In this document: piece by piece, positions 18,965 through 28,608 of the stretch
Position numbering within the stretch: the first letter of the stretch is position 1
Layout of the letters: each line of letters opens with the position of its first letter
NCBI GenBank assembly: GCA_019116305.1
Contig: DXBY01000164.1
Span: forward strand, 1 to 56,947
Length of the DNA stretch: 56,947 nt
Direction of reading: 5' to 3'
Origin: Candidatus Ruania gallistercoris
Lineage (GTDB): Bacteria > Actinomycetota > Actinomycetes > Actinomycetales > Beutenbergiaceae
Notes under the pieces: model-generated
Databases searched by the model: none
Told to the model about the DNA's origin: nothing
What the model saw: the letters and a program-made list of their open reading frames with translations, nothing else
Program-made: the position numbers and the translations under genes

Positions 18965-19428
18965 GAGGAACTCCCGTCCCGGACGGGGCGCGCGGCGAAC
19001 AGGCCGGCGCCGAGGAAGAAGAAGAACGCGATCGGGTAGGCGATCAGCTGGCTGCCGAGCAGGCACACCACACCGGCGGCGAACAACCACCAACCTGGAG
19101 CCTTCCGCCACGGCCGGCTCCGGGTGAGCATCACCGCCACCGCGGCCAGGGCGAGCACCAGCAACAGGGTGAGGGCGAACCAGGCGCTGAGCGTGCGGCC
19201 AGCCTCGAACGCCTCCGCCGGAGAGAGCTGGTCCGCCCCGCCGAGCAGCACCGGCCGGACCACCTCCTCGAAGGAGGCCTCGTCCAGCCGGTTCACCACC
19301 AGGGCGAAGCCGCCGAGGAACACCAGCGCCAGGCCCGCCCCGAGCCCGGTCAGCCACAGCTCGGCGGTGCGCCGGATCGCCGGAGGTGGGGCGGCCTCGT
19401 CCGGATCCGCTCCCCGGTGGTCAGTCAT
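18961..19428 (-). CDS. Small multi-TM hypothetical membrane protein
   Basis: LWLTGLGAGLALVFLGGFALVVNRLDE, LSAWFALTLLLVLALAAVAVMLTRS, WWLFAAGVVCLLGSQLIAYPIAFFFFLGAGLFAARP; ends overlap neighbouring genes in the operon. Confidence 0.75.
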   Translation of the reverse strand: MTDHRGADPDEAAPPPAIRRTAELWLTGLGAGLALVFLGGFALVVNRLDEASFEEVVRPVLLGGADQLSPAEAFEAGRTLSAWFALTLLLVLALAAVAVMLTRSRPWRKAPGWWLFAAGVVCLLGSQLIAYPIAFFFFLGAGLFAARPVRDGSSS

Positions 19429-20707
19429 CGCGCGCATCATCACCCCGGACCTCCACCCGGACCGCCTGGCAGTCCTGGCTGCTCACTACCGGCCCACGCG
19501 CACCCGCGACCCGCACGGCCGTCACCTCGCTCTGCCGCAGGTGCGCGAGCTGCAGACCGGCCTGGGTCACCGGCTCCAACCCGAGGGCCATATCCGGTGC
19601 CGCCGGCCGTGGCTCGGCGGCGAAGGAGACCGCGACGTCGACCACGGTCAGATCCCTCAGCGGTGCCTCGGGCAGACCGGAGAGGTAGCCGGCGCAGGCG
19701 TGGGTGTTCCGGGCGCTCAGGTGGGACAGGTGTAGCCGCCGGATCTGTGGGGTGCCGGCGTCGACCGGTCGGGCGGTCCGGTCGCCCACCTGCGGTGCTT
19801 TGCCGTCCGGGCCGCAGAAGTAGAACGGGTTCACCGCGATCGGGGTACCGACGCTGTCCATGATCACGTTCGTGACCCGGATGTCCTCCACCGTTCCCCC
19901 GCGGCCGCGCCGGGTCTTGATCCGGATACCGCGATCGGTGCCGGCGAAGAGGCAGTTGCTGATCACCACGTTGCGGATCCCGCCGCTCATCTCGCTGCCG
20001 AGCACCACAGCGCCGTGACCGTGGACCATCGTGCAGTTGGTGATCGCGATGTTCTCGCACGCCGCGGGCTCCCCGGCACGTTCGGTGCCGGCCTTGATCG
20101 CGATGCAGTCGTCCCCGACGTCGATGTGGCAGTCGCTGATCCGCACGTTCCGGCTGGACTCGGGGTTGATGCCGTCGGTGTTCGGCGAGTCGGCCGGGTT
20201 GACGATCTGGACGTTGGTGATCGTCACGTTCTCGCAGAGCAGCGGGTGGATCGTCCAGCTGGGGGAATTGCGCAGGGTGATGTCCCGGATGGTCACTCGC
20301 TCGCACTCGTGCAGTCCGATCAACGTGGGCCGCGGACGGCTCAGGCCAGCGCCCTGATCACGCGAGCGTTCCCACCACGCGTGACCACCGCCGTCGACCG
20401 TGCCGAATCCGGTGATCGACACGTTCCGGGCACCGCGGGCGTACAGGCCAGGGCGATGCACCTCCGCCGGCGCACCCTCCCATCGAGCGGCGATGGGCGG
20501 ATACAGCTCCGGCTGCGGCACCAGCTGCAGGGTGGCACCAGCCTCCAGGTGCAGCTCGATATCGGAGTACACCTGCAGCGAACCGGTGCGGTGCACCCCG
20601 GCGGGGACCACCACGCGGCCGCCGCCAGCCGCGGCTGTCTCGTCGATCGCTTGCTGCAGACCGGCAGTTGCTGGTGCGAGAGCGGAGACCTTTTCGAGAG
20701 TGGGCAC
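19421..20707 (-). CDS. Glycoside hydrolase family 28 protein (polygalacturonase-like)
   Basis: Pectin-lyase-fold motifs NPADSPNTDGINPESSRNVRISDCHIDVGDDCIAIKAGTE, GHGAVVLGSEMSGGIRNVVISNC, GIRIKTRRGRGGTVEDIRVTNVIMD; no signal peptide. Confidence 0.93.
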   Translation of the reverse strand: MPTLEKVSALAPATAGLQQAIDETAAAGGGRVVVPAGVHRTGSLQVYSDIELHLEAGATLQLVPQPELYPPIAARWEGAPAEVHRPGLYARGARNVSITGFGTVDGGGHAWWERSRDQGAGLSRPRPTLIGLHECERVTIRDITLRNSPSWTIHPLLCENVTITNVQIVNPADSPNTDGINPESSRNVRISDCHIDVGDDCIAIKAGTERAGEPAACENIAITNCTMVHGHGAVVLGSEMSGGIRNVVISNCLFAGTDRGIRIKTRRGRGGTVEDIRVTNVIMDSVGTPIAVNPFYFCGPDGKAPQVGDRTARPVDAGTPQIRRLHLSHLSARNTHACAGYLSGLPEAPLRDLTVVDVAVSFAAEPRPAAPDMALGLEPVTQAGLQLAHLRQSEVTAVRVAGARGPVVSSQDCQAVRVEVRGDDARDD

Positions 20708-20773
20708 GAACTGTGAACCTTCCTGGCCCAGCTACGGGCACCGGCCGGAGGATGGCCGGTGCCCGCGGCCGGA

Positions 20774-22288
20774 TCAACCGTTGACGCTGTTGTAGGACTC
20801 GGTGAACTCGGCGATCACGTCGTCCAGCCCCTGGCTGCGGGTGGACTCGATCGCCTCCTCGTACCCGGCCATGTCCAGGTCACCGACCATGTACCGGTTG
20901 AAGGCGTCCATCACGGTCTGGTCGATCGTGGACCACTGCTGGTCATAGGTCTCCGAGGACAGGGACTGCGCCGGGTTGGTGACCGCGAACTCGGCGTTCT
21001 CGGCCATCAGCTCGTCCGCCCGGTTCACATACTCGTTGTCCGAGGTGAAGATGATGACGTTGTCCGCGGGCCGGGAGCTGGCATAGGGCTGGACCTCCTG
21101 CTCCCACTCGGTCTGGTTGATCCGGGAGTAGACGCCCTCGCCGTCGACCTCGTAGTGCTCGCCCTCGATACCCTGGGTCATCAGGGTGAACGGCTCCTCG
21201 TCCAGCAGGCTGTCGATGAAGCCGAGCACCTCGAGCAGCTCCTCCTCGGTCTCCACGGTCTGGGTGTTGATCGCCAACCAGCCGCCCATCCCGCCGTTGG
21301 TGTCGGAGACGATCCGGCGCTCCACGTCGCCATAGGTCATGTCGTTGATCTGGGCCCACTCCATCGGGGTCTCCGGGTCGATGCTCTCCGCGAGCTCGAG
21401 ATAGCCGCGGGCCTCGAACAGCCCGGTGATCACGATGCCGCCCTCACCGCGGGCGATGGCATCGCGCTGGTTGTCCTTCTGCATGGTGATGAACTCCTGG
21501 TTCATCCAGCCGTTCTCGTACACCTCGCGGTACCAAGCCATCGCCTCCTTCCACTCCTCGGTGGTGAAGGCCGGCACCACGTTGCCCTGCTCGTCGAGCT
21601 GGAACCGGTCCCCGGCACCGAAGTACCCGGCGATGATCCGGAAGGAGAGGCTGTAGCTCTCCGCCCGCTCGATGAACCCGGTGGTGTCGTCCTGGCCGTT
21701 GCCGTCCGGGTCGTCCTCGGTGAAGGCGCGGGCCACCTCGGCAAGCTCGTCCAGGGTGTGCGGAGCCTCCAGGCCGAGGGCATCCAGCCAGTCCTGGCGC
21801 ACCAGGACGCCGTACCGGGCGATCGGCTTCTGGAACGGGATCCCGTAGAGGTGGCCGTCCAGCCGGGCAACGTCCAGCGTCGCCTGCGGGATCTGGGAGA
21901 GGTTGTCGAACTCGGACAGGTACGGTTCCACGTCCCAGAACATCCCCGACGTCAGCGCGTTGCGCACTGTGGTGGAGTCGATCTGGGTGAGCGAGGTGAT
22001 GTCCGCCAGCGTGCCGGAGGCGAGCGCGGCGTTCACCTTCTCCTCCTTGGATGCATCCGGGACCCACTGCATCTCGAAATCGGTACCGGTGTAGTCCACG
22101 AGGGCCTCGTGGATCGGTCCGTTCGGGTCCGGGGTGGTGGGCGTGTGCAGCATCGACATCCAGGTGATCGGGCCGTCGTCACCGCCGCCTCCTCCCTCGG
22201 TGCCGCCATCGCTCCCGCAGGCTGTCAGGGCCAGAGCTGCGGCGAGGACGGCTGCGGTGCCGCCGGCCAGTCTCTTGTGAGTGTTCAT
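20774..22288 (-). CDS. ABC transporter extracellular solute-binding protein (lipoprotein, LipO/YtcQ-type)
   Basis: Lipoprotein signal (MNTHKRLAGGTAAVLAAALALTACGSDGG); family-1-like SBP motifs; adjacent to permease genes. Confidence 0.9.
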   Translation of the reverse strand: MNTHKRLAGGTAAVLAAALALTACGSDGGTEGGGGGDDGPITWMSMLHTPTTPDPNGPIHEALVDYTGTDFEMQWVPDASKEEKVNAALASGTLADITSLTQIDSTTVRNALTSGMFWDVEPYLSEFDNLSQIPQATLDVARLDGHLYGIPFQKPIARYGVLVRQDWLDALGLEAPHTLDELAEVARAFTEDDPDGNGQDDTTGFIERAESYSLSFRIIAGYFGAGDRFQLDEQGNVVPAFTTEEWKEAMAWYREVYENGWMNQEFITMQKDNQRDAIARGEGGIVITGLFEARGYLELAESIDPETPMEWAQINDMTYGDVERRIVSDTNGGMGGWLAINTQTVETEEELLEVLGFIDSLLDEEPFTLMTQGIEGEHYEVDGEGVYSRINQTEWEQEVQPYASSRPADNVIIFTSDNEYVNRADELMAENAEFAVTNPAQSLSSETYDQQWSTIDQTVMDAFNRYMVGDLDMAGYEEAIESTRSQGLDDVIAEFTESYNSVNG

Positions 22289-23034
22289 CGCGGGTTTCCT
22301 TTCTCCAGGTGCCGCTCCCAGTGCCCGGCAGGTCCGGGTGTGCGAGATGCGACCAGTGCGTCGTTGCGCTCGGATCGGGTAGGGGTCTGCTGCTGGGGCA
22401 GGGTCTCGGTGTGCGCCTCCGCTTCCGCCGCATCGTCCTCGGCCAGGCGGCGGAACACGCTGCGCACGATCAGACCGACCACAGCCATCGGCAGGGCGAT
22501 ACCGACCAGCGGCAGCAACGGCAGGGCGAAGCGGTACATCAGCCAGTACAGGGCGGCCACTGCTGTGGTCCCGATGATCGTCCAGTGCAGCGAGCCCACC
22601 CCGAGCAGCAGCGCTGCGGTGAGCGTGGACCGGATCGTGTTCACCTCCAGCGCGGCGAGCACGAAGTACACGTAAGCGGTGATCACCGCCAGCAGCACCA
22701 GCGCCAGCAGGTTCGCGACCCGGAGGTACCAGCTCGGCGCACTCAGCACGTTCACCCCGATCACCGCTCCGAGGCCGAGCAGCACCCAGCTGACCAGCAC
22801 CGGACGCCAGCCCAGCTCGGTGGCATAGCGCCGGAAGGTGGCGGTCACCGGCGGCAGCTCACCGAGGCGGAACCAGCGGTCGACGTATTTGGCGAACGCA
22901 TAGGTGGCCGGACCGGCACCGACGATGCCGAGGCCTACGACCGTGGTGGCGATCCAGAGCAGGTTCAACCAGAGCAGCCGGTAGAACCCGGACAGCAGGT
23001 GGTTCAGCCGAACCAGGCCTTCATAGGACAGCAT
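22285..23034 (-). CDS. YesL-like DUF624 membrane protein
   Basis: NHLLSGFYRLLWLNLLWIATTVVGLGIVGAGPATYAFAKYVDRW is DUF624/YesL-like; next to LplB/YtcP-type permeases. Confidence 0.8.
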   Translation of the reverse strand: MLSYEGLVRLNHLLSGFYRLLWLNLLWIATTVVGLGIVGAGPATYAFAKYVDRWFRLGELPPVTATFRRYATELGWRPVLVSWVLLGLGAVIGVNVLSAPSWYLRVANLLALVLLAVITAYVYFVLAALEVNTIRSTLTAALLLGVGSLHWTIIGTTAVAALYWLMYRFALPLLPLVGIALPMAVVGLIVRSVFRRLAEDDAAEAEAHTETLPQQQTPTRSERNDALVASRTPGPAGHWERHLEKGNPR

Positions 23035-23062
23035 GCCGAACACCTCCTCCGCCGCAGGCGGG

Positions 23063-24037
23063 TCAGTAGACGCCTTCTTCGCCGAACTTCTTCGCCATCC
23101 GGTTCGCGATGACCACCAGGAGCAGGCCCACCAGCCCCTTGAACATGCCCACTGCGGTGGCATAGCTGAGCTGCCCGTTCTGGATACCCGCGGTGTAGAC
23201 GTAGGTGTCGAAGATCTCCGCCACCTCCCGGTTCAGCGAGTTCAGCAGCAGGAACATGTGCTCGAAGCCGAGCTCGAGGAAGTCGCCGATGGCGAGGATG
23301 AACATCACCACGATCGTGGGCCGGATCGCCGGCAGGGTGATGTGCCAGGTCTGCCGCCAGCGCCCGGCCCCGTCCAGCTCAGCAGCCTCGTACAGGCTCA
23401 CATCCACCGCGGTGAGCGCCGCCAGGTAGACGATCGTGCCCCAGCCCGCGGACTTCCACACGTTCTGGAAGACATACATCGGACGCAACCACTCGGTATC
23501 AGTGAGGAAGGCGATCTCCTCGCCGCCGGCCCCGGCGATCAGGTTGTTCACCGCCCCGCCGTCGGTGGTGAGCAGCACGTAGAACAGGGAGACCACGATC
23601 ACCCAGGACATGAAGTGCGGCAGGTACACGATCGACTGCAGGGAACGCTTGAACACCCGGGACCGGATCTCGTTCAGCATCAACGCCAGGATGATCGGCA
23701 CCGGGAAGGAGAACACCAACAGCAGCAGGGACACGATCAACGTGTTCCGCAGCAGCATGAAGAAGGTGTCCTCGGTGAACAGCCGGACGAAGTGGTCGAA
23801 CCCCACCCACGGGCTCTCTGCCACACCGAGGAAGGGCATGTAGTCCTGGAAGGCGATCACCAGGCCGCCCATCGGCAGGTACTTGAAGAGCAGGAAGTAC
23901 GCGATCCCGGGAAGTGCCATCAGGTACAGCGTCCTGTGCCGCCAGATGGAGGGCTTGCGGCGCCTGGTCGGCGGCACCGAGGCCTCGTTCGGGGGCGGCG
24001 CTGCTCCGCGACGGCGGATGAGCGAAGGTGCGCTCAT
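23063..24037 (-). CDS. ABC transporter permease (LplB-like)
   Basis: LYLMALPGIAYFLLFKYLPMGGLVIAFQDYMPFLG, EAAELDGAGRWRQTWHITLPAIRPTIVVMFILAIG, NGQLSYATAVGMFKGLVGLLLVVIANRMAKKFGEEGVY. ATG at 24037 preferred over 24136. Confidence 0.9.
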   Translation of the reverse strand: MSAPSLIRRRGAAPPPNEASVPPTRRRKPSIWRHRTLYLMALPGIAYFLLFKYLPMGGLVIAFQDYMPFLGVAESPWVGFDHFVRLFTEDTFFMLLRNTLIVSLLLLVFSFPVPIILALMLNEIRSRVFKRSLQSIVYLPHFMSWVIVVSLFYVLLTTDGGAVNNLIAGAGGEEIAFLTDTEWLRPMYVFQNVWKSAGWGTIVYLAALTAVDVSLYEAAELDGAGRWRQTWHITLPAIRPTIVVMFILAIGDFLELGFEHMFLLLNSLNREVAEIFDTYVYTAGIQNGQLSYATAVGMFKGLVGLLLVVIANRMAKKFGEEGVY

Positions 24038-24120
24038 CGCGCCGTCACTCTCGCCGTTGTCGTCGCCTGCATTGGCGTGTCCTCGCTCTTCGTCGAGCTG
24101 GTCTGAACCAGCTACCGGTG

Positions 24121-24134
24121 GGAACCGGTTTCTC
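24121..24134. promoter_or_regulatory. LacI-type operator upstream of the ABC/GH28 operon
   Basis: GGAACCGGTTTCTC, matching AGAAATCGGTTTCT upstream of 12182; a second weaker site GAGACCGGTTACTC lies near 24269-24282. Confidence 0.6.
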
Positions 24135-24406
24135 AATGAAAGGAGACTACAACAGAGTCGAGGCAGTTAGCAACGGTCGGAGTCTTTCGACTGAAATGTA
24201 GGGATTTTCTCTGGAAGTGGCCAGACCGGCGGCATGATCGGTCAGGGGTGAACCGACACGAGAAACGGGAGACCGGTTACTCGCTAGATCGGGAGCATCG
24301 CCATCCACGCGCATGCCAGGTCCTGCCTCAGCAGCACAGCTGACTGTCGCTGCCCTGATGGTGGCCGCGGTGGCCCTGCTGCTGCCCTAAGTCCACGGCC
24401 GTGACC

Positions 24407-24511
24407 ATCGGAGGTACCTGCGGCGGTCGGAGGTACCTGCCGCGATCAGAGGCACCAGCGGCGCTTGGAGGTACGCCGCGCCAACCTCAGACCGCCGCCG
24501 GTACCTCCGAT
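24407..24511. repeat. Four 19-bp-period direct repeats followed by an inverted copy (22-bp arms), downstream of xylB
   Basis: Units at 24410, 24429, 24448, 24467: GGAGGTACCTGCGGCGGTC / GGAGGTACCTGCCGCGATC / AGAGGCACCAGCGGCGCTT / GGAGGTACGCCGCGCCAAC; ATCGGAGGTACCTGCGGCGGTC (24407-24428) pairs with GACCGCCGCCGGTACCTCCGAT (24490-24511), 21/22. Confidence 0.85.
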
Positions 24512-24527
24512 GACGAGCGCTGCAGGA

Positions 24528-25985
24528 CTACGGCCGGGTCAGCGTCTTGGTCCGGGCGCTGGCGTACCGCTCGGCGAGACCGGTGCTGGGTGCATTCGGC
24601 GCGAAGGTCTTCTCCCCCGCCAGCTCCCACTCCGGGGCCTCGTCCTCGCCACTGAGCGCCCACGCGGCCTGGCGACCTGCGCCGTCGGCCACATACTCTC
24701 CGGGCGCCGGGACCAGCACCTCGGACCCGAGCACATCCGGGGCGATCTGCTGGACCGCGGCGGAGCGAGCGGCACCGCCGATGAGCAGCAGCCGGCGCGG
24801 CTGCACGCCTTGGTCCCGCAGCGCGGTGAGGGCGTCGGCGAGGCCGGAGAGCACCCCTTCGACGGCGGCGCGCGCCAGGTGCGCGGGCGTCAGGTTGGCC
24901 CGGCGCACGCCGTGGATCGCGCCCGTGGCATCGGGCAGGTTCGGGGTGCGCTCACCTTCGAAGTAGGGCACCACGGTCAGCCCGTCCGCACCGGCGGGTG
25001 CGGACAGCGCCAGCTCAGCAAACGCCTTGTGGTCGACCCCGAGCAGCGTGCCGACCGCGTCGAACACCTGACTGCCGTTCAGGGTGGCCAGCAGCGGCAG
25101 GAAGTGCCCGCTCGCATCGGCGAAGGACGCGACAGTGCCGCTGGCATCGGCCGTGGGGGTGTCCGAGACTGCGGAGACCACTCCGGAGGTGCCGATCGAG
25201 ATGGCCACATCGCCCACGCCCATCCCGAGGCCGAACGCCGCAGCGGCGTTGTCCCCGGCACCGGCACCGAGCACCAGGTCGGGGCTGCCCGGGCGGTGCA
25301 CTGTGCGTGCCACCGCACCCGGGGCAACCACCCGAGGCACCGCCACCTGCCGGCCGAAGCCGTGTTCGAGCAGGTCGGGCTGGTAACTACCGCTGACAGC
25401 GTCGTAGTAGCCGGTCCCGGAGGCGTCCGAGGCGTCGGTGGTGAGCCGGGCCAACCCGTCAGTTCCCGGACCGTCGCCGGCCAGGCGCCAGGTGAGCCAG
25501 TCGTGCGGCAGCGCCACCGCAGCCACCCGGGCCGCATTCTCCGGCTCGTGCTCGGCCAGCCAGCGCAGCTTGGTGATGGTGAATGAGGCGACCGGGACCA
25601 GACCGACGCGTTCTGCCCAGGCCTGCCGGCCGGCGTCGGCGTCCCCGTCACCGAGCTCGGCGATCAGGTCGGTCGCCGCCCCGGCGCTGCGGGTGTCGTT
25701 CCACAGCAGGGCCGGGCGGACCACCGCGCCGTTGGCGTCCAGAGCGACCATGCCGTGCTGCTGCCCGCCCACGCTGACAGCGGCCACATCCTCCAGCCCA
25801 CCGGCGGCGGCGATCGCCTGCTGCAGTGCCTGCCACCACGCCTCCGGATCCACTTCGGTACCCGGCGGGTGGGGCGCGGACCCGAACCGGCGCAGCGCCC
25901 CGGTGGCCGCATCCCGGATCACCACAGTGGCGGACTGGGTGGAGGAGTCGATCCCTGCGACCAGGGCACCGTCGGAGGAGGTCAT
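24528..25985 (-). CDS. xylB: Xylulokinase
   Basis: FGGY kinase: [93 protein letters not shown]; next to xylA. Confidence 0.93.
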   Translation of the reverse strand: MTSSDGALVAGIDSSTQSATVVIRDAATGALRRFGSAPHPPGTEVDPEAWWQALQQAIAAAGGLEDVAAVSVGGQQHGMVALDANGAVVRPALLWNDTRSAGAATDLIAELGDGDADAGRQAWAERVGLVPVASFTITKLRWLAEHEPENAARVAAVALPHDWLTWRLAGDGPGTDGLARLTTDASDASGTGYYDAVSGSYQPDLLEHGFGRQVAVPRVVAPGAVARTVHRPGSPDLVLGAGAGDNAAAAFGLGMGVGDVAISIGTSGVVSAVSDTPTADASGTVASFADASGHFLPLLATLNGSQVFDAVGTLLGVDHKAFAELALSAPAGADGLTVVPYFEGERTPNLPDATGAIHGVRRANLTPAHLARAAVEGVLSGLADALTALRDQGVQPRRLLLIGGAARSAAVQQIAPDVLGSEVLVPAPGEYVADGAGRQAAWALSGEDEAPEWELAGEKTFAPNAPSTGLAERYASARTKTLTRP

Positions 25986-25994
25986 AGGTCCTGC

Positions 25995-27173
25995 CTATCC
26001 GATCAGGTGCTGGATCGCCAACTGGTTCAGCCGGACGAAACCGTAGTTGCGCTCACCGGCGGCGTCGGCGTCGAAGTCCTCGAAGGCACTGGTGTCGGCG
26101 AGCAGATCGGCCACTGTCTCTCCCGGGCTGAGCGTGGGTTCGCCGAGCTCGAGCACCCCGGAATCGGCGAACGCCTGCTGCACGGCCGGGTCCTCGCGGT
26201 AGGCCTTGGCCTTGGCAGCGAGCAGCAGGTAGGTCTCCATGTTCGCCTTCGCCGAGTCCCACACCCCCTCGTAGCCTTCAGTGCGGGAGGGCTTGTAGTC
26301 GAAGTGCCGCGGGCCGTCGTAGCGGGGGCCGCCGCCGGGGAAGCCGTTCTCTAGCAGGTCCACGGTGAAGAAGGCGGAGAGCAGGTCTCCGTGGCCGAAC
26401 ACCAGGTCCTGGTCGTACTTGATCGAGCGCTGTCCGTTCAGGTCGATGTGGAACAGCTTGCCGGACCAGAGCGCCTGCGCGATCCCGTGGGTGTAGTTCA
26501 GACCGGCCATCTGCTCGTGCCCGGTCTCCGGGTTCAGGCCCACGATGTCGCCGTGCTCGAGCTCGGCGATGAAGCCCAGCGCGTGGCCCACAGTGGGCAG
26601 CAGGATGTCTCCGCGCGGCTCGTTCGGCTTCGGCTCGAGGGCGATCTTCAGGTCGTAGCCGCGGTCCTTGATGTAGGCGGCGACCGTGTCCACACCCTCG
26701 CGGTAGCGGTCGAGGGCAGCGTTGATGTCCTTGACACCGTCGTACTCGCTGCCCTCGCGCCCGCCCCACATCACGAAGGTCGTGGCACCCAGTGAAGCGG
26801 CCAGGTCCACGTTCCGGAGCACCTTGCGCAGCGCGAACCGGCGCACCGAGCGGTCGTTGGAGGTGAATCCGCCGTCCTTGAACACCGGATGGTCGAACAG
26901 GTTCGTGGTGACCATCTCGATCACCAGTCCGGCCGCATCGGTGGCCGTCTTGAAATCGGTGAGGATCTGCTCCCGAGTGGCGTCGTCGCTGCCGAACGGA
27001 ACGACGTCGTCGTCGTGGAAGGTCACCGCCCAGGCGCCGAGCTCGGCGAGCCTGGTGGCGTACTCTCCCGGGTCCAGCGCCGGTCGGGTCGCGGCGCCGA
27101 ACTGGTCGCGCGCGGTCCAGCCGACGGTCCACAGACCGAAGGAGAACTTGTCGGCGGGGGTGGGGGTCACCAT
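25995..27173 (-). CDS. xylA: Xylose isomerase
   Basis: [104 protein letters not shown]. Confidence 0.97.
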   Translation of the reverse strand: MVTPTPADKFSFGLWTVGWTARDQFGAATRPALDPGEYATRLAELGAWAVTFHDDDVVPFGSDDATREQILTDFKTATDAAGLVIEMVTTNLFDHPVFKDGGFTSNDRSVRRFALRKVLRNVDLAASLGATTFVMWGGREGSEYDGVKDINAALDRYREGVDTVAAYIKDRGYDLKIALEPKPNEPRGDILLPTVGHALGFIAELEHGDIVGLNPETGHEQMAGLNYTHGIAQALWSGKLFHIDLNGQRSIKYDQDLVFGHGDLLSAFFTVDLLENGFPGGGPRYDGPRHFDYKPSRTEGYEGVWDSAKANMETYLLLAAKAKAYREDPAVQQAFADSGVLELGEPTLSPGETVADLLADTSAFEDFDADAAGERNYGFVRLNQLAIQHLIG

Positions 27174-27194
27174 GGTGGGCTCCTCATCGCTGAA

Positions 27195-27280
27195 GTGGTG
27201 CGGACAGATCGTGCAGTGGTGCGAGCGGATCGCTGACGTGGGGCGGCAGCTCGCTCACGTGGTGCGGACAGATCGTGACG
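27195..27280. repeat. Repeats in xylA 5' leader/promoter region
   Basis: GTGGTGCGGACAGATCGTG at 27195-27213 and 27259-27277 (perfect 19-mer) with a degenerate copy GTGGTGCGAGCGGATCG at 27216-27232. Confidence 0.8.
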
Positions 27281-27407
27281 GCGCGCGAGCAGTTCGACAC
27301 ATCGGCCGCGGCCAGCACGGAGCGGACGATGCGCCCGTATCCCGTTCACGCACCCTTGTTTGTTGTTCGGTAAAACTTATCCCTGGACTGAACTAAGGTC
27401 AAGGGTC

Positions 27408-28589
27408 ATGGACCAGCCCAGCAGCCGCGCTGCGCGGCAGGAGAGCCTGCGCGAGCACAACCTCGCCCTGGTGGCCGGCGAAGTGCTCGGAGCCGAGCGG
27501 CCTCTCTCCCGCGCGGAAGTCGCTGCCCGTACCGGGTTGAACCGGGCCACCGTCTCCCGGCTGGTCGCCGAGCTGGTGGCCGGGCAGCTGGTGGTCGAGG
27601 ACACTCCGGTGATCGCCGGGGCCGGGCGGCCGGCAACCCCGCTGCGCCCTGCCGGTCGGACGGTGGGCGGACTGGGGCTGGAGGTGAGCATCGACTTCCT
27701 CGGTGCCCGGGTGCTCGATCTCGCCGGTCAGTTGGTGGCCGAGGACGTAGTGGCCGGAGACCACCGCGGCTCGGATGCGCCCGTGCTCCTGGGCCGGCTG
27801 CGGGAGCTGGGCGAGGAGGTGGCCGCCCGCGCGGCGGCGAGCGGGACCCGGATCGCCGGCACCACGCTGGCGCTGCCCGGGCTGGTGGCGCACTCGCGCC
27901 TGCTGGTGGCCCCCAATCTCGGCTGGCGCGAGGTGGACCCGGCCGACCACCTGAGCACGCTGCCCGGAGTTCGGCTGCAGCTGGACAACGAAGCCCGGCT
28001 CGCAGCGCTCGCCGAGCTCGCCCACGGCCAGAACCGCTCGTTCCTGTACGTCTCCGGCGGGGTGGGGATCGGGGCCGCCGTGGTGCAGGACGGCGCCTTC
28101 GCCACCGGAGTGCACGGATTCGCCGGAGAGCTGGGGCACGTCTGCGTGGACCCGGCCGGCCCGCGGTGCCGGTGCGGGGCCACCGGCTGCCTGGAGACCT
28201 TCGCAGGTACCGCGGCCATCCTGCGTGCTGCCGGACTCGGCGAGGCGAGTGACCTGACCGCGGTGAGCTCCGCCGTCGCGCACGGGAACGAGGCGGCCCG
28301 CGCAGCCGTTGAGCGCGCCGCTGTGGCACTCGGGACCGCCCTGGCCGCCTTGGTGAACCTGGTGGACGTGACCGAGGTCGTGCTCGGGAACACGTTGGCC
28401 GAGCTGACCGAACAGATGCGGCCGGTGCTCACCGATGTGCTGTCCGAGCGGGTGCTGGCCTCCCAGTGGGCGCCGGTCACCGTGCGGGTGGCCGAGGCGT
28501 CGGCCCAGCCGGCGTTGACCGGTGCCGCCCGGGCGGCGCTGGCACCGGTGATCGCCGACCCGGCCGGCTGGCTCGCCGCAGCCGGCTGA
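27408..28589 (+). CDS. ROK-family transcriptional regulator (XylR-like)
   Basis: HTH ([25 protein letters not shown]), ROK motifs ([32 protein letters not shown]); divergent from xylAB. Confidence 0.9.
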   Translation: MDQPSSRAARQESLREHNLALVAGEVLGAERPLSRAEVAARTGLNRATVSRLVAELVAGQLVVEDTPVIAGAGRPATPLRPAGRTVGGLGLEVSIDFLGARVLDLAGQLVAEDVVAGDHRGSDAPVLLGRLRELGEEVAARAAASGTRIAGTTLALPGLVAHSRLLVAPNLGWREVDPADHLSTLPGVRLQLDNEARLAALAELAHGQNRSFLYVSGGVGIGAAVVQDGAFATGVHGFAGELGHVCVDPAGPRCRCGATGCLETFAGTAAILRAAGLGEASDLTAVSSAVAHGNEAARAAVERAAVALGTALAALVNLVDVTEVVLGNTLAELTEQMRPVLTDVLSERVLASQWAPVTVRVAEASAQPALTGAARAALAPVIADPAGWLAAAG

Positions 28590-28608
28590 GCACTGCCAGA
28601 CTGCTGCT

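Noticed and set aside
20759-22675. 638-aa plus-strand ORF opposite the solute-binding protein
   Set aside because: Antisense shadow ORF with low-complexity V/G/L/D composition and no recognisable domain; the opposite strand encodes a clear SBP lipoprotein.
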